Origin: an uncultured Prevotellaceae bacterium | GTDB lineage: Bacteria > Bacteroidota > Bacteroidia > Bacteroidales > Bacteroidaceae | Direction of reading: 5' to 3' | Assembly (NCBI GenBank): GCA_946540735.1 | Contig: CAMNIN010000004.1 | Span: forward strand, 1-64,000 | Length of the DNA: 64,000 nt | Shown here: piece after piece, positions 15,629 to 25,086 of the stretch | Layout: every line of letters starts with the position of its first letter | Numbering within the stretch: position 1 is the stretch's first letter | Translations under genes and position numbers: made by a program | Notes under the pieces: generated by a model | Told to the model about the DNA's origin: nothing | Seen by the model: only the letters and a program-made list of their open reading frames with translations | The model's database searches: none

Positions 15629-18256
15629 ATGGCCAAGAAAGAAAATGGACTGACACCGATGATGAAACAGTTTTTCACGCTGAAGGCGAAGCACCCTGAC
15701 GCACTGATGCTGTTTCGTTGTGGTGATTTCTATGAGACGTATTGCGAGGATGCCATTGCGGCCTCAAAGATATTAGGTATCACCCTGACAAAGCGTAACA
15801 ACGGCGGCACATCGGGATCGGCTGAGATGGCCGGTTTTCCGCATCATGCGCTCGACACCTATCTGCCCAAACTGATCCGCGCAGGGAGGCGTGTGGCCAT
15901 CTGTGACCAGTTGGAAGATCCCAAACTCACCAAGACTTTGGTGAAAAGAGGGATTACCGAACTGGTGACGCCCGGTGTGGCGCTGAGTGACAATGTGCTC
16001 AATTACAAGGAAAACAATTTCCTGGCCGCCGTTCATTTCGGCAAGACGGCTTGTGGCGTGGCTTTTCTCGACATCTCGACGGGTGAGTTTATCACCGGTG
16101 AGGGAACTTATGACTACGTGGAGAAGCTCTTGGGCAATTTCCAGCCCAAGGAAGTGCTTTACGACCGGTCGCACAAATCCGATTTCGAGCGCTACTTCGG
16201 TTCAAGATACTGCGTTTTTGAGTTGGATGACTGGGTTTTCACCGACCAGACATCACGTCAGAAGTTGCTCAAGCATTTCCATACGCGCAATCTGAAAGGA
16301 TTCGGTGTCGACCATCTGCAGAATGGTGTGGTGGCAGCGGGAGCGATCCTGCAATACCTGGAGATGACACAGCACACACAGATCAGTCATATCACGTCGA
16401 TCTCACGCATTGAAGAAGAAAAATACGTCAGACTCGACAAGTTCACGATCCGCTCGCTTGAACTGGTGAATACGATGCAGGATGAGGGAACCTCTCTGCT
16501 GAAAGTCATCGACAAGACAATCACAGCCATGGGAGGCCGTATGCTGCGGCGGTGGGTGATTTTCCCCCTCAAGGACGAGAAACCCATCAACGACCGGTTG
16601 GATATAGTGGATTATTTCTACCGTGAGCCCGACTTCAGGCAGTGCATGGATGAGCAGTTGCACCAGATCGGCGATTTGGAGCGCATCATCTCGAGAGTAG
16701 CTACGGGACGTGTGTCGCCGCGGGAGATTGTGCAGTTGAAAGTGGCTTTGCAGGCCATCGAACCGATCAAGACTGCCTGTATGAGTGCCGACAATCCTGT
16801 TTTGAAGCGGCTTGGAGAGCAAATCAACATCTGCCGTTCGATCAGGGACCGTATCGCACGTGAGATACAGAATGACCCTCCTCTCTTGGTGAACAAAGGC
16901 AAAGTGATCAAGGATGGGGTGAACGCACAGTTGGATGAGTTGCGCAGCATCGCCTACAGTGGAAAAGACTATCTGCTGAAAATCCAGGAGCGGGAAGCTG
17001 CGCAGACAGGCATTTCGTCTCTGAAAATCGGTTACAACAACGTCTTCGGCTATTATCTGGAGGTGCGCAACACCTATAAGGACAAAGTGCCGGCTGAATG
17101 GGTGAGAAAACAGACGCTCGCCCAGGCAGAGCGTTATATCACACAAGAACTGAAGGAATATGAGGAGAAAATCCTGGGGGCGGAAGACAAGATCCTGTCG
17201 TTGGAAACCCAACTCTTCAACGAACTGGTGATGGCTGTGCAGGAATTCATCCCAGCCATACAGATCGATGGCAATCTGGTGGCGCGCATCGACTGTCTGC
17301 TGTCATTTGCCGTGTCATCAGAAGAAAACCACTATATGCGGCCGGTGATCGATAACTCTGAAGTAATCGATATCAAAGCAGGAAGGCATCCGGTGATCGA
17401 GACCCAACTGCCCCTTGGAGAGCGGTATGTGCCCAATGATATCCTCTTGGACAACGAGCGGCAGCAGATCGTGATCATCACAGGTCCTAACATGGCCGGT
17501 AAATCGGCGCTGTTGCGTCAAACGGCATTGATCGTACTGATGGCCCAGATCGGTTGTTTCGTGCCCGCAGAACAAGCGAGAATCGGTCTGGTGGACAAAA
17601 TATTCACCCGTGTGGGTGCCTCGGATAATATCTCATTGGGTGAGTCTACTTTCATGGTGGAAATGACCGAGGCCGCCAATATTCTCAACAACGTGTCGTC
17701 GAGATCGTTGGTGCTGTTTGATGAGTTGGGACGTGGTACCTCTACCTATGATGGCATATCGATCGCATGGGCCATCGTGGAGTATCTGCATGAGCATAGC
17801 AAGTCACGCGCACGTACTTTATTCGCTACGCATTACCATGAATTGAATGAGATGGAGAAGAACTTCCCCCGCATCAAGAACTATAATGTGAGCGTGAAGG
17901 AGATCGACGGGAAAGTGATATTCCTCCGCAAGTTGATGCGAGGAGGATCGGAGCATTCCTTTGGTATTCATGTGGCAGAGATAGCCGGTATGCCGAAAAG
18001 CATTGTGAAGCGTGCCAACGTGATACTGAAGCAGTTGGAAGCAGACAACAGCAATGTGGGTGTGGTTGGTAAGCCCTCTGCTCAGTCGATACAGCAGTCG
18101 AGAGAGGGCATGCAACTCAGTTTCTTCCAGTTGGATGACCCTGTGCTCATGCAGGTGCGTGATGAGATCTTAGGGTTGGATATCAACAACCTTACTCCTG
18201 TAGAGGCACTCAACAAACTCAATGAGATCAAGAAAATCGTCAGTGGAAAGTCATAG
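15629..18256 (+). CDS. mutS: DNA mismatch repair protein MutS
   Basis: An 875-residue MutS1 protein that recognises mismatches and small loops and recruits MutL. The N-terminal domain has GDFYETY, containing the Phe-x-Glu mismatch-reading motif. The connector, lever and clamp regions follow. The ATPase has the Walker A loop [13 protein letters not shown] near residues 619-631, the Walker [14 protein letters not shown], and the signature [14 protein letters not shown]. The C-terminal part continues through the helix-turn-helix ([14 protein letters not shown]) to a short tail. ATG 15629 ([14 protein letters not shown]) is the homology start. The gene converges on lgt with only 2 bases between the two stop codons. 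Confidence 0.97.
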   Translation: MAKKENGLTPMMKQFFTLKAKHPDALMLFRCGDFYETYCEDAIAASKILGITLTKRNNGGTSGSAEMAGFPHHALDTYLPKLIRAGRRVAICDQLEDPKLTKTLVKRGITELVTPGVALSDNVLNYKENNFLAAVHFGKTACGVAFLDISTGEFITGEGTYDYVEKLLGNFQPKEVLYDRSHKSDFERYFGSRYCVFELDDWVFTDQTSRQKLLKHFHTRNLKGFGVDHLQNGVVAAGAILQYLEMTQHTQISHITSISRIEEEKYVRLDKFTIRSLELVNTMQDEGTSLLKVIDKTITAMGGRMLRRWVIFPLKDEKPINDRLDIVDYFYREPDFRQCMDEQLHQIGDLERIISRVATGRVSPREIVQLKVALQAIEPIKTACMSADNPVLKRLGEQINICRSIRDRIAREIQNDPPLLVNKGKVIKDGVNAQLDELRSIAYSGKDYLLKIQEREAAQTGISSLKIGYNNVFGYYLEVRNTYKDKVPAEWVRKQTLAQAERYITQELKEYEEKILGAEDKILSLETQLFNELVMAVQEFIPAIQIDGNLVARIDCLLSFAVSSEENHYMRPVIDNSEVIDIKAGRHPVIETQLPLGERYVPNDILLDNERQQIVIITGPNMAGKSALLRQTALIVLMAQIGCFVPAEQARIGLVDKIFTRVGASDNISLGESTFMVEMTEAANILNNVSSRSLVLFDELGRGTSTYDGISIAWAIVEYLHEHSKSRARTLFATHYHELNEMEKNFPRIKNYNVSVKEIDGKVIFLRKLMRGGSEHSFGIHVAEIAGMPKSIVKRANVILKQLEADNSNVGVVGKPSAQSIQQSREGMQLSFFQLDDPVLMQVRDEILGLDINNLTPVEALNKLNEIKKIVSGKS

Positions 18257-18258
18257 AT

Positions 18259-19107
18259 TCACTTGATTTTCATCCATTTACCTCCTATCATACAGGCGAC
18301 GCCGAGGAGGACGAATGGGATGCTCAGCAACTGTCCCATATCGAGCGGCAGTGCATTCTCAAATTCCACCTGATTGATTTTGGTGAATTCGATGAAAAAG
18401 CGAGCCGTGAAGATCAGGGTGAGGCACAGTCCGAAGAAAAATCCCGTGCCTACCTTTTCGGGCCGACGGCGGTAGATCCACCATCCGATGAAGAAAAAGA
18501 GGAGATAGACGATGGCCTCGTAGAGCTGTCCGGGATGGCGCGGTGCTGATGCCATGTCGGGTCCTGCTTGTATGAAATAGAACCCCCAAGGCATATCCGT
18601 CACTTTTCCGATAATCTCAGAGTTCATGAGATTTCCCAAGCGGATGAAACAAGCGGTGATGGGCGTGGCGATGGCGATGTTGTCAAGCACTTGCCACAGG
18701 TTGAGGTGTGTCTTTTTGTAATAGATATAGAGAGCGAGCATCAGTCCGAGTGTACCACCATGCGATGCAAGTCCTTCATATCCAGTGAATTTCCATGATC
18801 CATCAGTCATTTTATGGATGGGTAGAAACATCTCTATCACGTGATCGAAACTACTGAGGAAATAGTCGGGTTCATAGAAGAGACAGTGCCCCAGTCGTGC
18901 CCCGATGAGTATTCCTAAGAAGCAGTAGATGAAAAGCGGTTCAAAGAGTTCCTCCTTGATTTTCTGTTCTTTATAGAGTTTCTTGACGATGAGATAAGCC
19001 AGTATCAGTCCGATGAGCCAGCAGAGCGAATACCATCTGATGCCGAAATGGCCGATGGTGAAAGCCATCTCATTGGGATTCCATACGATATAGAGCAGTG
19101 GATTCAT
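18259..19107 (-). CDS. lgt: prolipoprotein diacylglyceryl transferase
   Basis: A 282-residue inner-membrane enzyme with about seven helices. It transfers a diacylglyceryl group from phosphatidylglycerol to the lipobox Cys of prolipoproteins, such as the SusD protein encoded in this window. The family signature GLASHGGTLGLMLALY and the IRLGNLMNSEIIG motif are intact, and the catalytic-region Arg and Glu are present (GARLGHCLFYEP, PRHPGQLYEA). It lies 33 bases downstream of ychF on the same strand and is likely co-transcribed with it. Confidence 0.96.
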   Translation of the reverse strand: MNPLLYIVWNPNEMAFTIGHFGIRWYSLCWLIGLILAYLIVKKLYKEQKIKEELFEPLFIYCFLGILIGARLGHCLFYEPDYFLSSFDHVIEMFLPIHKMTDGSWKFTGYEGLASHGGTLGLMLALYIYYKKTHLNLWQVLDNIAIATPITACFIRLGNLMNSEIIGKVTDMPWGFYFIQAGPDMASAPRHPGQLYEAIVYLLFFFIGWWIYRRRPEKVGTGFFFGLCLTLIFTARFFIEFTKINQVEFENALPLDMGQLLSIPFVLLGVACMIGGKWMKIK

Positions 19108-19140
19108 GGAAAATACGGTTTTAATGATGATCAGCTGTGA

Positions 19141-20241
19141 TTATACGTTGAAACGGAAGTGCATGATATCACCGTCTTGTACGACGTAGTCCTTGCCTTC
19201 GATGCCCATTTTCCCGGCTTCACGCACAGCGGCCTCTGATCCATATTTGATGTAGTCATCGTATTTGATGACCTCTGCGCGGATGAAACCTTTCTCGAAA
19301 TCGGTGTGAATGACACCGGCGCACTGCGGGGCTTTCCATCCCTTATGATAGGTCCAGGCTTTCACCTCCATTTCACCAGCTGTGATGAAGGTCTCAAGAT
19401 TGAGCAGCGAATATGCCTTTTTAATCAGTCGGTTGACACCGCTTTCCTCCAGTCCCAGTTCATCGAGGAACATCTTTTTATCCTCGTAGCTTTCAAAACT
19501 GGCGATATCTTCCTCTGTTTTGGCAGCAATGACCAGCACCTCGGCACCCTCCTCGCGAGCAGCTTCCTCGACACGCCGGGAATAATCATTGCCATTGAGG
19601 GCACTTGACTCATCGACGTTGCAGACATATAGAACGGGTTTGGCGGTAAGCAGGAAGAGGTCGTGAGCAGCCTGTTGCTCGTCTTTGCTGTCAAAAGAGA
19701 CGATGCGTGCGTTTTGTCCTTTCTCAAGCACTTCCTTGTATGCTGTGAGAACGGCGACCTCTATTTTTGCTTCCTTATTTCCCACGGAAGCCGCTTTCTG
19801 CTGTTTGGCCAACCGCGACTCGATGGTCTCCAGGTCTTTCAGTTGCAGTTCGGTATCTATGATTTCCTTGTCGCGGATGGGGTCGATGGTACCGTCGACA
19901 TGGGTGATGTTGTCGTCGTCGAAACAGCGCAGCACATGGATGATGGCATCTGTCTCACGGATATTTCCGAGGAATTTATTGCCTAACCCCTCCCCTTTCG
20001 AAGCCCCTTTCACGAGTCCTGCGATATCGACGATCTCACAGGTAGCAGGGACGATGCGTCCGGGGTGAACCAATTCTGCAAGGCGGTTGAGTCTCTCATC
20101 GGGAACGGTGATCACTCCCACATTGGGTTCTATGGTGCAAAAAGGGAAGTTGGCCGCCTGCGCTTTAGCACTCGACAGACAGTTGAACAAAGTGGATTTA
20201 CCTACGTTAGGTAGTCCTACGATACCGCATTTTAATGCCAT
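19141..20241 (-). CDS. ychF: redox-regulated ATPase YchF (OLA1 family)
   Basis: A 366-residue Obg-like ATPase associated with ribosomes and stress responses. The G1 motif GLPNVGKSTLFN is at residues ~8-19. Other family parts are FPFCTIEPNVGVITVPD, the DIAGLVKGASKGEGLGNKFL block with G3, and the NVDE-type G4 loop (VCNVDESS) that in YchF favours ATP over GTP. A coiled-coil insertion and a C-terminal TGS domain (KAWTYHKGWKAPQCAGVIH, GKDYVVQDGDIMHFRFNV) complete it. It reads away from a good promoter at 20280-20310 and is followed by lgt. Confidence 0.97.
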   Translation of the reverse strand: MALKCGIVGLPNVGKSTLFNCLSSAKAQAANFPFCTIEPNVGVITVPDERLNRLAELVHPGRIVPATCEIVDIAGLVKGASKGEGLGNKFLGNIRETDAIIHVLRCFDDDNITHVDGTIDPIRDKEIIDTELQLKDLETIESRLAKQQKAASVGNKEAKIEVAVLTAYKEVLEKGQNARIVSFDSKDEQQAAHDLFLLTAKPVLYVCNVDESSALNGNDYSRRVEEAAREEGAEVLVIAAKTEEDIASFESYEDKKMFLDELGLEESGVNRLIKKAYSLLNLETFITAGEMEVKAWTYHKGWKAPQCAGVIHTDFEKGFIRAEVIKYDDYIKYGSEAAVREAGKMGIEGKDYVVQDGDIMHFRFNV

Positions 20242-20279
20242 GATATGATGATTTTACTTTAAAAAACGCAATTATTCGG

Positions 20280-20310
20280 CAAAGTTACTGAAAAAGGAGT
20301 GCAGAACAAA
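20280..20310 (-). promoter_or_regulatory. ychF promoter
   Basis: On the minus strand, TTTG (20310-20307), 19 bases, then TAACTTTG (20287-20280), fitting the consensus. The leader would be roughly 30 bases to the ychF ATG at 20241. Confidence 0.7.
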
Positions 20311-20330
20311 AAGAACTCGTTCTTTTTTTA

Positions 20331-20590
20331 CCTATTCATCTGGATTTGTCGTAGTTGTTGGTTCATCTGGATTTGTCGTAGTTGTTGGTTCATCTTGATT
20401 TGTCGTAGTTGTTGGTTTATCTTGATTTGTCGTAGTTGGTTCATCGGGATTTGTCGTAGTTGGTTCATTTGGTTTTGTCGTAGTTGTTGGTTCATTTGGA
20501 TTTGTCGTTGTTGGTTCATCGGGATTTGTCGATGTTGGTTCATTTGGATTTGTCGTTGTTGTTGGTTCATCTGTATTTGTCGATGTTGGT
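20331..20590 (+). repeat. minisatellite of 24/27-bp units
   Basis: About ten head-to-tail units of the form GGTTCATCTGGATTTGTCGT plus AGTT or AGTTGTT, alternating between 24 and 27 bases. One further unit lies at about 20730-20756. All unit lengths are multiples of three, so several frames stay open on both strands (for example a TNPDEPTTT repeat on the minus strand and FIWICRSCW on the plus). No start signal, promoter or homology supports any of them as a gene. The block lies between ychF and polA. Confidence 0.75.
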
Positions 20591-20885
20591 TCATCGGGAT
20601 TTGCAATCCCGATGCTTTGAGTATAAGGATTTTTAATCCGATAAAATCGCATTGCAAATGCTTATACTCCTTGCGGGAGGATTGCAAATCCTCCCGAACA
20701 GTGTATCCGTCCGAACAGATTGTTCCTTCGTTCATCTTGATTTGTCGTAGTTGTTGGTTCATCGGGATTTGCAATCCCGATGCTTTGAGTATAAGGATTT
20801 TTAATCCGATAATCGCATTGCAAATGCTTATATTCAATGCGGGAGGATTGCAAATCCTCCCGAACAGTGTATCTGTCCGAACAGA
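20588..20885 (+). repeat. duplicated ~130-bp block of REP-like palindromes
   Basis: Two direct copies (20588-20720 and 20756-20885, differing by a 3-base gap and a few substitutions). Each contains a chain of small perfect palindromes: CGGGATT-TGC-AATCCCG (20595-20611 in the first copy), GGATT-TTT-AATCC, GCATT-GCA-AATGC, and a 10-bp-arm palindrome at 20674-20696 with a GCA loop. The shared core is ATTGCAAAT or its complement. They resemble REP/BIME elements. No associated transposase is in the window. Confidence 0.7.
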
Positions 20886-20958
20886 TGGACTTCTTCGGAC
20901 AGTGTCTGCTATACTTTGTCTATGGGGTTTGACAGGCGAGGCAGTGGTGGCATTGGTG

Positions 20959-23724
20959 TCAGTGGGCTTCGAGCCAGTTGCTCCCCCACCCTGCGTCAGC
21001 GATGAGGGGCACTTTGAGTTGGTAGGCATTCTCCATTTCCTGAAGTACGATACGCTCGACGATCTCTTTTTCTTCGGGTACCACGCTGAAATTGAGTTCG
21101 TCGTGCACCTGAAGGATCATTTTTGATTTCAGGTGCTCTTCTTTGAATCGTTGATGGATATGGATCATAGCCACCTTGATGATGTCGGCCGCTGACCCTT
21201 GTATCGGTGCGTTGATAGCATTACGCTCGGCAAAGCCCCTCACTGTAGCGTTTCTGCTATTGATATCGGGCAAGTATCTCCTGCGTTTGAAGAAGGTCTC
21301 CACATATCCTTTCTCCCTTGCCACTTCCTTGCAGGTCTCCATGTATTCTTTCACTTTCGGGAAAGACTCGAAATAGCCATCAATCAACTGCCTTGCCTCT
21401 GCACGGTCGATTTCCAGGCGCTCTGCCAGTCCGAAGACGGTGATGCCATAGATGATGCCGAAATTGGCCCTTTTGGCTTTACGCCGCTGGTCGCTGGTCA
21501 CCTCTTCTATTTTCTCTTTATAGATATTGGCAGCTGTGGCGGCATGGATGTCATGCCCCTCTTTGAACGCTTGTATCATGTTCTGGTCATCGCTGAGGTG
21601 GGCCATGACCCTGAGTTCGATCTGGCTATAGTCGGCAGAGAAGAACAGTTCACCTTCCTCGGGTATGAAAGCCTTGCGGATTTCCTTGCCATCCTCGCCT
21701 CTGACCGGGATATTCTGCAGGTTGGGATCACTTGACGAGAGTCTGCCGGTGGCCGTCACCGTTTGGTTGAAGGAAGTATGGATATGTCCGGTCTTGGGGT
21801 TGATGAGTTCTGGTAGTGCATCGATATAGGTACCGAGGAGTTTTTTGAGACCTCTGAACTGCAGGATTCTCTCCACGATCTCGTGTTTTCCCCGTAGGGT
21901 TTGCAGCACCTCTTCAGAAGTGACGTATTGTCCGGTTTTCGTCTTTTTGGGTTTTTCGATGATTTTCATCTTGTCGAAGAGGATATCACCCACCTGCCGA
22001 GGGGACGAGATATTGAAAGATTGTCCGGCGAGTGCATAGATACGTTGTTCGATCTCATTCATGCGTTGTGTGAAGGAGCGTGAAGTCTCGGCGAGGGATT
22101 GTGTGTCGATACGCACGCCGTTTCGTTCCATGTCGGCGAGCACCCTGACGAGTGGCATCTCTATCTCATGAAAGAGTTGTCTGGCTCCCACTTCATCGAG
22201 TTTGGGATCAAGCACGTTTTTGAGTTTGAGTGTGACATCAGCATCCTCAGCGGCATATTCATACACCTCTTCGGGTTTGAGGTCACGCATGGATTTTTGT
22301 TTTTTTCCTTTAGGTCCGATCAGTTCATCGATATGGATGGTTTTATAGTTGAGATAAGCTTCAGCCATGAAATCCATGTTATGTCTCAGTTCGGGTTGGA
22401 TGAGATAGTGAGCGATCATCGTGTCCCAGAGATCACCTTTGAGTTCGATGCCGTAGTTGGCCAGCACCTGAAGGTCGTATTTGATGTTTTGTCCGATTTT
22501 AACAATTTTTGGATTTTCGTACAGAGGTCGGAAAATTTCCACGATTTTTTGAGCATCTTCCTTTTTTTCGGGAACAGGCACATAAAAAGCCTGGTTTTCT
22601 TTGACAGCGAAGCTCAAACCCACCAATTCTGCCTCAATGGGAGATGTGGATGTCGTCTCCGTGTCTAAACTCAAAAAATCAAATGTCAATAAAAAATCAT
22701 ATAATTTTTTAATATCTTCCTCTTTTTCAATTAGTTGATAATCGTGATCGATTGTTTTAAGGCTCTCAAAACTCGATTTTTTTTCAGAATCCGCATCGTC
22801 GGTCGAAAAATCTCCAAATAAATCAAGTTGGAAAGAGGGTTTTTTAACAATTTTTTGAGTTTGTCCGATAAATTTTTCGGTAAGGCTTTTGAACTCGAGT
22901 TCGGAGAAGATGCTTCTGAGTTGTGTCTCGTCAGGAGTGGTGAACAGCAAATCATCGAGGTTGAGTTTCACCGGCACATCTGTTTTGATGGTAGCGAGGA
23001 AGTGTGAGAGTTTGATATCGTCGACATGCTCCTCCACTTTTTTTCTGAGAGCCCCTTTGAGTTGATCGGTATGAGCCAGAAGATTGTCCACGGTTTGAAA
23101 TTCGGAGATCAGTTTGACAGCCGTCTTCTCCCCTACCCCTGGGCATCCAGGGAAATTATCAGCAGAGTCGCCCATGAGCGCGAGCAGTTCGATCACCTGT
23201 TGTGGTTTCTCTATGCCGTATTTGGCATTGATTTCATTGACACCAAGGATCTCATACCCCCCGCCATGTCGTGGTCGGTACATATATACGTTGTCACGAA
23301 TCAGTTGGCCATAGTCCTTGTCGGGAGTCAGCATATAGGTGGAAAGATCTTGCTGTGAAGCCTGCAACGCCAAGGTACCGATGATGTCGTCAGCCTCGAA
23401 TCCATCCTCCATCAAGACCGGAATACGCATGGCTTTGAGGATATCTTTGATGATGGGCACTGAGAGCAGGATATCCTCAGGTGTTTTTTCTCTTTGGGCC
23501 TTGTATTCCGGAAAAACATCACTTCGGAATGTAGGTCCGTGCGGGTCGAAGGCCACACCGATATATTTGGGTTTTTCTTTGGTGATGATCTCATGCAGTG
23601 TATTGCAAAATCCCAGGATGGCCGACGTGTTGAGTCCTTTGGAATTGATTCTGGGACTTTTGATAAAAGCATAATACGACCGATAAATCAAGGCGTATGC
23701 ATCAATGAGGAATAGTTTTTCCAT
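20959..23724 (-). CDS. polA: DNA polymerase I
   Basis: A 921-residue three-domain enzyme for Okazaki fragment processing and repair synthesis. Residues 1-~290 form the 5'-3' exonuclease (LFLIDAYALIYRSYYAF, DGFEADDIIGTLA, GDSADNFPGCPGVGEKTA). Residues ~320-500 are the 3'-5' exonuclease with the DTE metal motif (LSLDTETTSTSP) and later Asp residues (NIKYDLQVL, YAAEDADVT), so proofreading looks intact. Residues ~520-921 are the polymerase (DPNLQNIPVR, FSADYSQIELRVMAHLS, KRANFGIIYGI, LQVHDELNF). The repeat-rich region follows its stop. Upstream it diverges from the polyprenyl synthase gene. Confidence 0.97.
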   Translation of the reverse strand: MEKLFLIDAYALIYRSYYAFIKSPRINSKGLNTSAILGFCNTLHEIITKEKPKYIGVAFDPHGPTFRSDVFPEYKAQREKTPEDILLSVPIIKDILKAMRIPVLMEDGFEADDIIGTLALQASQQDLSTYMLTPDKDYGQLIRDNVYMYRPRHGGGYEILGVNEINAKYGIEKPQQVIELLALMGDSADNFPGCPGVGEKTAVKLISEFQTVDNLLAHTDQLKGALRKKVEEHVDDIKLSHFLATIKTDVPVKLNLDDLLFTTPDETQLRSIFSELEFKSLTEKFIGQTQKIVKKPSFQLDLFGDFSTDDADSEKKSSFESLKTIDHDYQLIEKEEDIKKLYDFLLTFDFLSLDTETTSTSPIEAELVGLSFAVKENQAFYVPVPEKKEDAQKIVEIFRPLYENPKIVKIGQNIKYDLQVLANYGIELKGDLWDTMIAHYLIQPELRHNMDFMAEAYLNYKTIHIDELIGPKGKKQKSMRDLKPEEVYEYAAEDADVTLKLKNVLDPKLDEVGARQLFHEIEMPLVRVLADMERNGVRIDTQSLAETSRSFTQRMNEIEQRIYALAGQSFNISSPRQVGDILFDKMKIIEKPKKTKTGQYVTSEEVLQTLRGKHEIVERILQFRGLKKLLGTYIDALPELINPKTGHIHTSFNQTVTATGRLSSSDPNLQNIPVRGEDGKEIRKAFIPEEGELFFSADYSQIELRVMAHLSDDQNMIQAFKEGHDIHAATAANIYKEKIEEVTSDQRRKAKRANFGIIYGITVFGLAERLEIDRAEARQLIDGYFESFPKVKEYMETCKEVAREKGYVETFFKRRRYLPDINSRNATVRGFAERNAINAPIQGSAADIIKVAMIHIHQRFKEEHLKSKMILQVHDELNFSVVPEEKEIVERIVLQEMENAYQLKVPLIADAGWGSNWLEAH

Positions 23725-23787
23725 CTTTATGAATGAGGTGAATAAAACGACTTACGATGAATTTTCTGTGTAAAAGTACGAATTATT

Positions 23788-23819
23788 TTTGATTATTACG
23801 AGATAAAAGCTTAATTTTG
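23788..23819 (+). promoter_or_regulatory. promoter of the polyprenyl synthase gene
   Basis: TTTG at 23788-23791, 20 bases, then TAATTTTG at 23812-23819. The ATG follows 17 bases later. It lies in the divergent gap between polA and this gene. Confidence 0.7.
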
Positions 23820-23836
23820 TATCAAAATTATTTGCA

Positions 23837-24814
23837 ATGGATTATCTTTCACTGATCAGAAAACCGATTGATGACGAATTGTCGGAGTTTATCCGGCTTT
23901 TTGAGGAGTCACTTTCCCACACTGACGGATTGCTTTCCGAGACTTTGGAACATATCCGCAAGCGCGGTGGCAAGCGTATGCGGCCGATTTTGACGCTGCT
24001 GATCGCCAAGAATTATGATCAGGTGAATAGTACGACGCAGCAAGCTGCGCTGGGTCTTGAGCTCTTGCATACGGCCAGTTTGGTGCACGATGATGTGGTG
24101 GATGAGAGCAGTGAGCGCCGTGGTCAACCGTCAGTCAATGCCTCGTTTAACAACAAGGTGGCCGTGCTTGTGGGGGATTATATTCTGTCAACTGCGCTTT
24201 ATCATGTTTCCTTGACAGAGAATACCCGTATCATCACCAGTCTTGCCCAGTTGGGACGGATTTTGTCGAGTGGTGAGCTGCTCCAAATGAATAATTTCAA
24301 GGACCAGGGTATTTCTGAGGAGGTGTATTATGAGGTGATCAGTAAGAAAACCGCCTCATTGTTTGCCACCTGTGCCCAGAATGGAGCGTTGTCGGTAGGA
24401 GCCTCGGATGAAGAGGTGAAAGCCGCCTATCAATTCGGTCATGCCATCGGAATGATTTTCCAGATCCGTGATGACATCTTCGATTATTATGACTCCAAGG
24501 AGATCGGCAAGCCTACTGGAAATGATATGGCAGAGGGAAAATTGACCCTTCCGGTGATCTATGCACTGAAGAATTTTGGCTATGATTCGATGTTGAATCT
24601 CGCCCGGAAAGTGAAAACCGGCGCCATTAATAAGGATGAAATCGCCGTTTTGGTCGACTTTGCCAAGGTGAGTGGAGGTATTGATTATGCGGTATCGAAG
24701 ATGAATGAGTTTAGTCAGCAAGCACAAGCATATATTGATTTTCACGTGAAACATTCTGCAATCCGAGAAGCGCTTTCCAAGTATCTTGAGTTTGTGGCTT
24801 TACGTCATATTTAG
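23837..24814 (+). CDS. long-chain polyprenyl diphosphate synthase
   Basis: A 325-residue trans-prenyltransferase that builds the isoprenoid chain, probably for menaquinone, from IPP and an allylic primer. The first Asp-rich motif is HDDVVDESSERRG and the second is IRDDIFDYYDS, with GGKRMRP near the N-terminus and KTASLFATC before the second motif. Small residues ahead of the first motif (LLHTASLVHDD) fit a long-chain enzyme, but chain length cannot be fixed from this. It resembles IspB/octaprenyl synthases. A parS-like sequence lies inside the gene (24738-24753), and a hairpin array follows its stop. Confidence 0.92.
   Translation: MDYLSLIRKPIDDELSEFIRLFEESLSHTDGLLSETLEHIRKRGGKRMRPILTLLIAKNYDQVNSTTQQAALGLELLHTASLVHDDVVDESSERRGQPSVNASFNNKVAVLVGDYILSTALYHVSLTENTRIITSLAQLGRILSSGELLQMNNFKDQGISEEVYYEVISKKTASLFATCAQNGALSVGASDEEVKAAYQFGHAIGMIFQIRDDIFDYYDSKEIGKPTGNDMAEGKLTLPVIYALKNFGYDSMLNLARKVKTGAINKDEIAVLVDFAKVSGGIDYAVSKMNEFSQQAQAYIDFHVKHSAIREALSKYLEFVALRHI
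24738..24753 (+). other. parS-like site, 14 of 16 matches
   Basis: ATTTTCACGTGAAACA differs from the general parS sequence TGTTTCACGTGAAACA at the first two bases. It is inside the polyprenyl synthase coding region (codons for DFHVKHSA). Chance similarity is possible. Confidence 0.4.
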
Positions 24815-24870
24815 ATGATTTCAGATAAAAAGTGGGGGAGGGATAAAGGTATTTATTCACCCTTGAAATA

Positions 24871-25067
24871 TGAGAGACGCCTCAGTGAGACGTCTCTACT
24901 TTTTTTGCCATGGGAGACGCCTCAGTGAGACGTCTCTACTTTTTTTGGCCATGGGAGACGCCTCAGTGAGACGTCTCTACTTTTTTTGGCCATGAGAGAC
25001 GCCTCAGTGAGACGTCTCTACTTTTTTTGGCCATGGGAGACGCCTCAGTGAGACGTCTCTACTTTTT
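24871..25067. repeat. five-unit hairpin array (repeated terminator-like element)
   Basis: Five tandem units of about 40 bases. Each has the palindrome GAGACG-C-CTCA-G-TGAG-A-CGTCTC followed by ACTTTTTT or ACTTTTTTT and a GGCCATG-type linker; the first unit starts near 24873 and the last ends near 25067. Each unit alone looks like an intrinsic terminator read from the plus strand. The array sits between the convergent polyprenyl synthase and deoC genes, where it would stop transcription of the former. The gap 24815-25086 holds nothing else I recognise. Confidence 0.8.
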
Positions 25068-25086
25068 TGGATTGGGTTTTTATTGA

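Noticed and set aside
18838..18853. ATCACGTGAT palindrome inside lgt as a parS site
   Set aside because: Only the central ten bases are palindromic; the outer GTTTC/GAAAC arms required for parS are missing.
20299..21126. Plus-strand open frame (275 codons) rich in FIWICRSCW repeats, and minus-strand frames rich in TNPDEPTTT or QIQMNQ
   Set aside because: All arise from a minisatellite whose unit length is a multiple of three, and the plus frame runs antisense into polA. No start region, promoter or family match.
24871..25067. CRISPR array
   Set aside because: The units are ~40-base tandem hairpins with T runs and near-identical linkers, so there are no variable spacers, and no cas gene is in the window.
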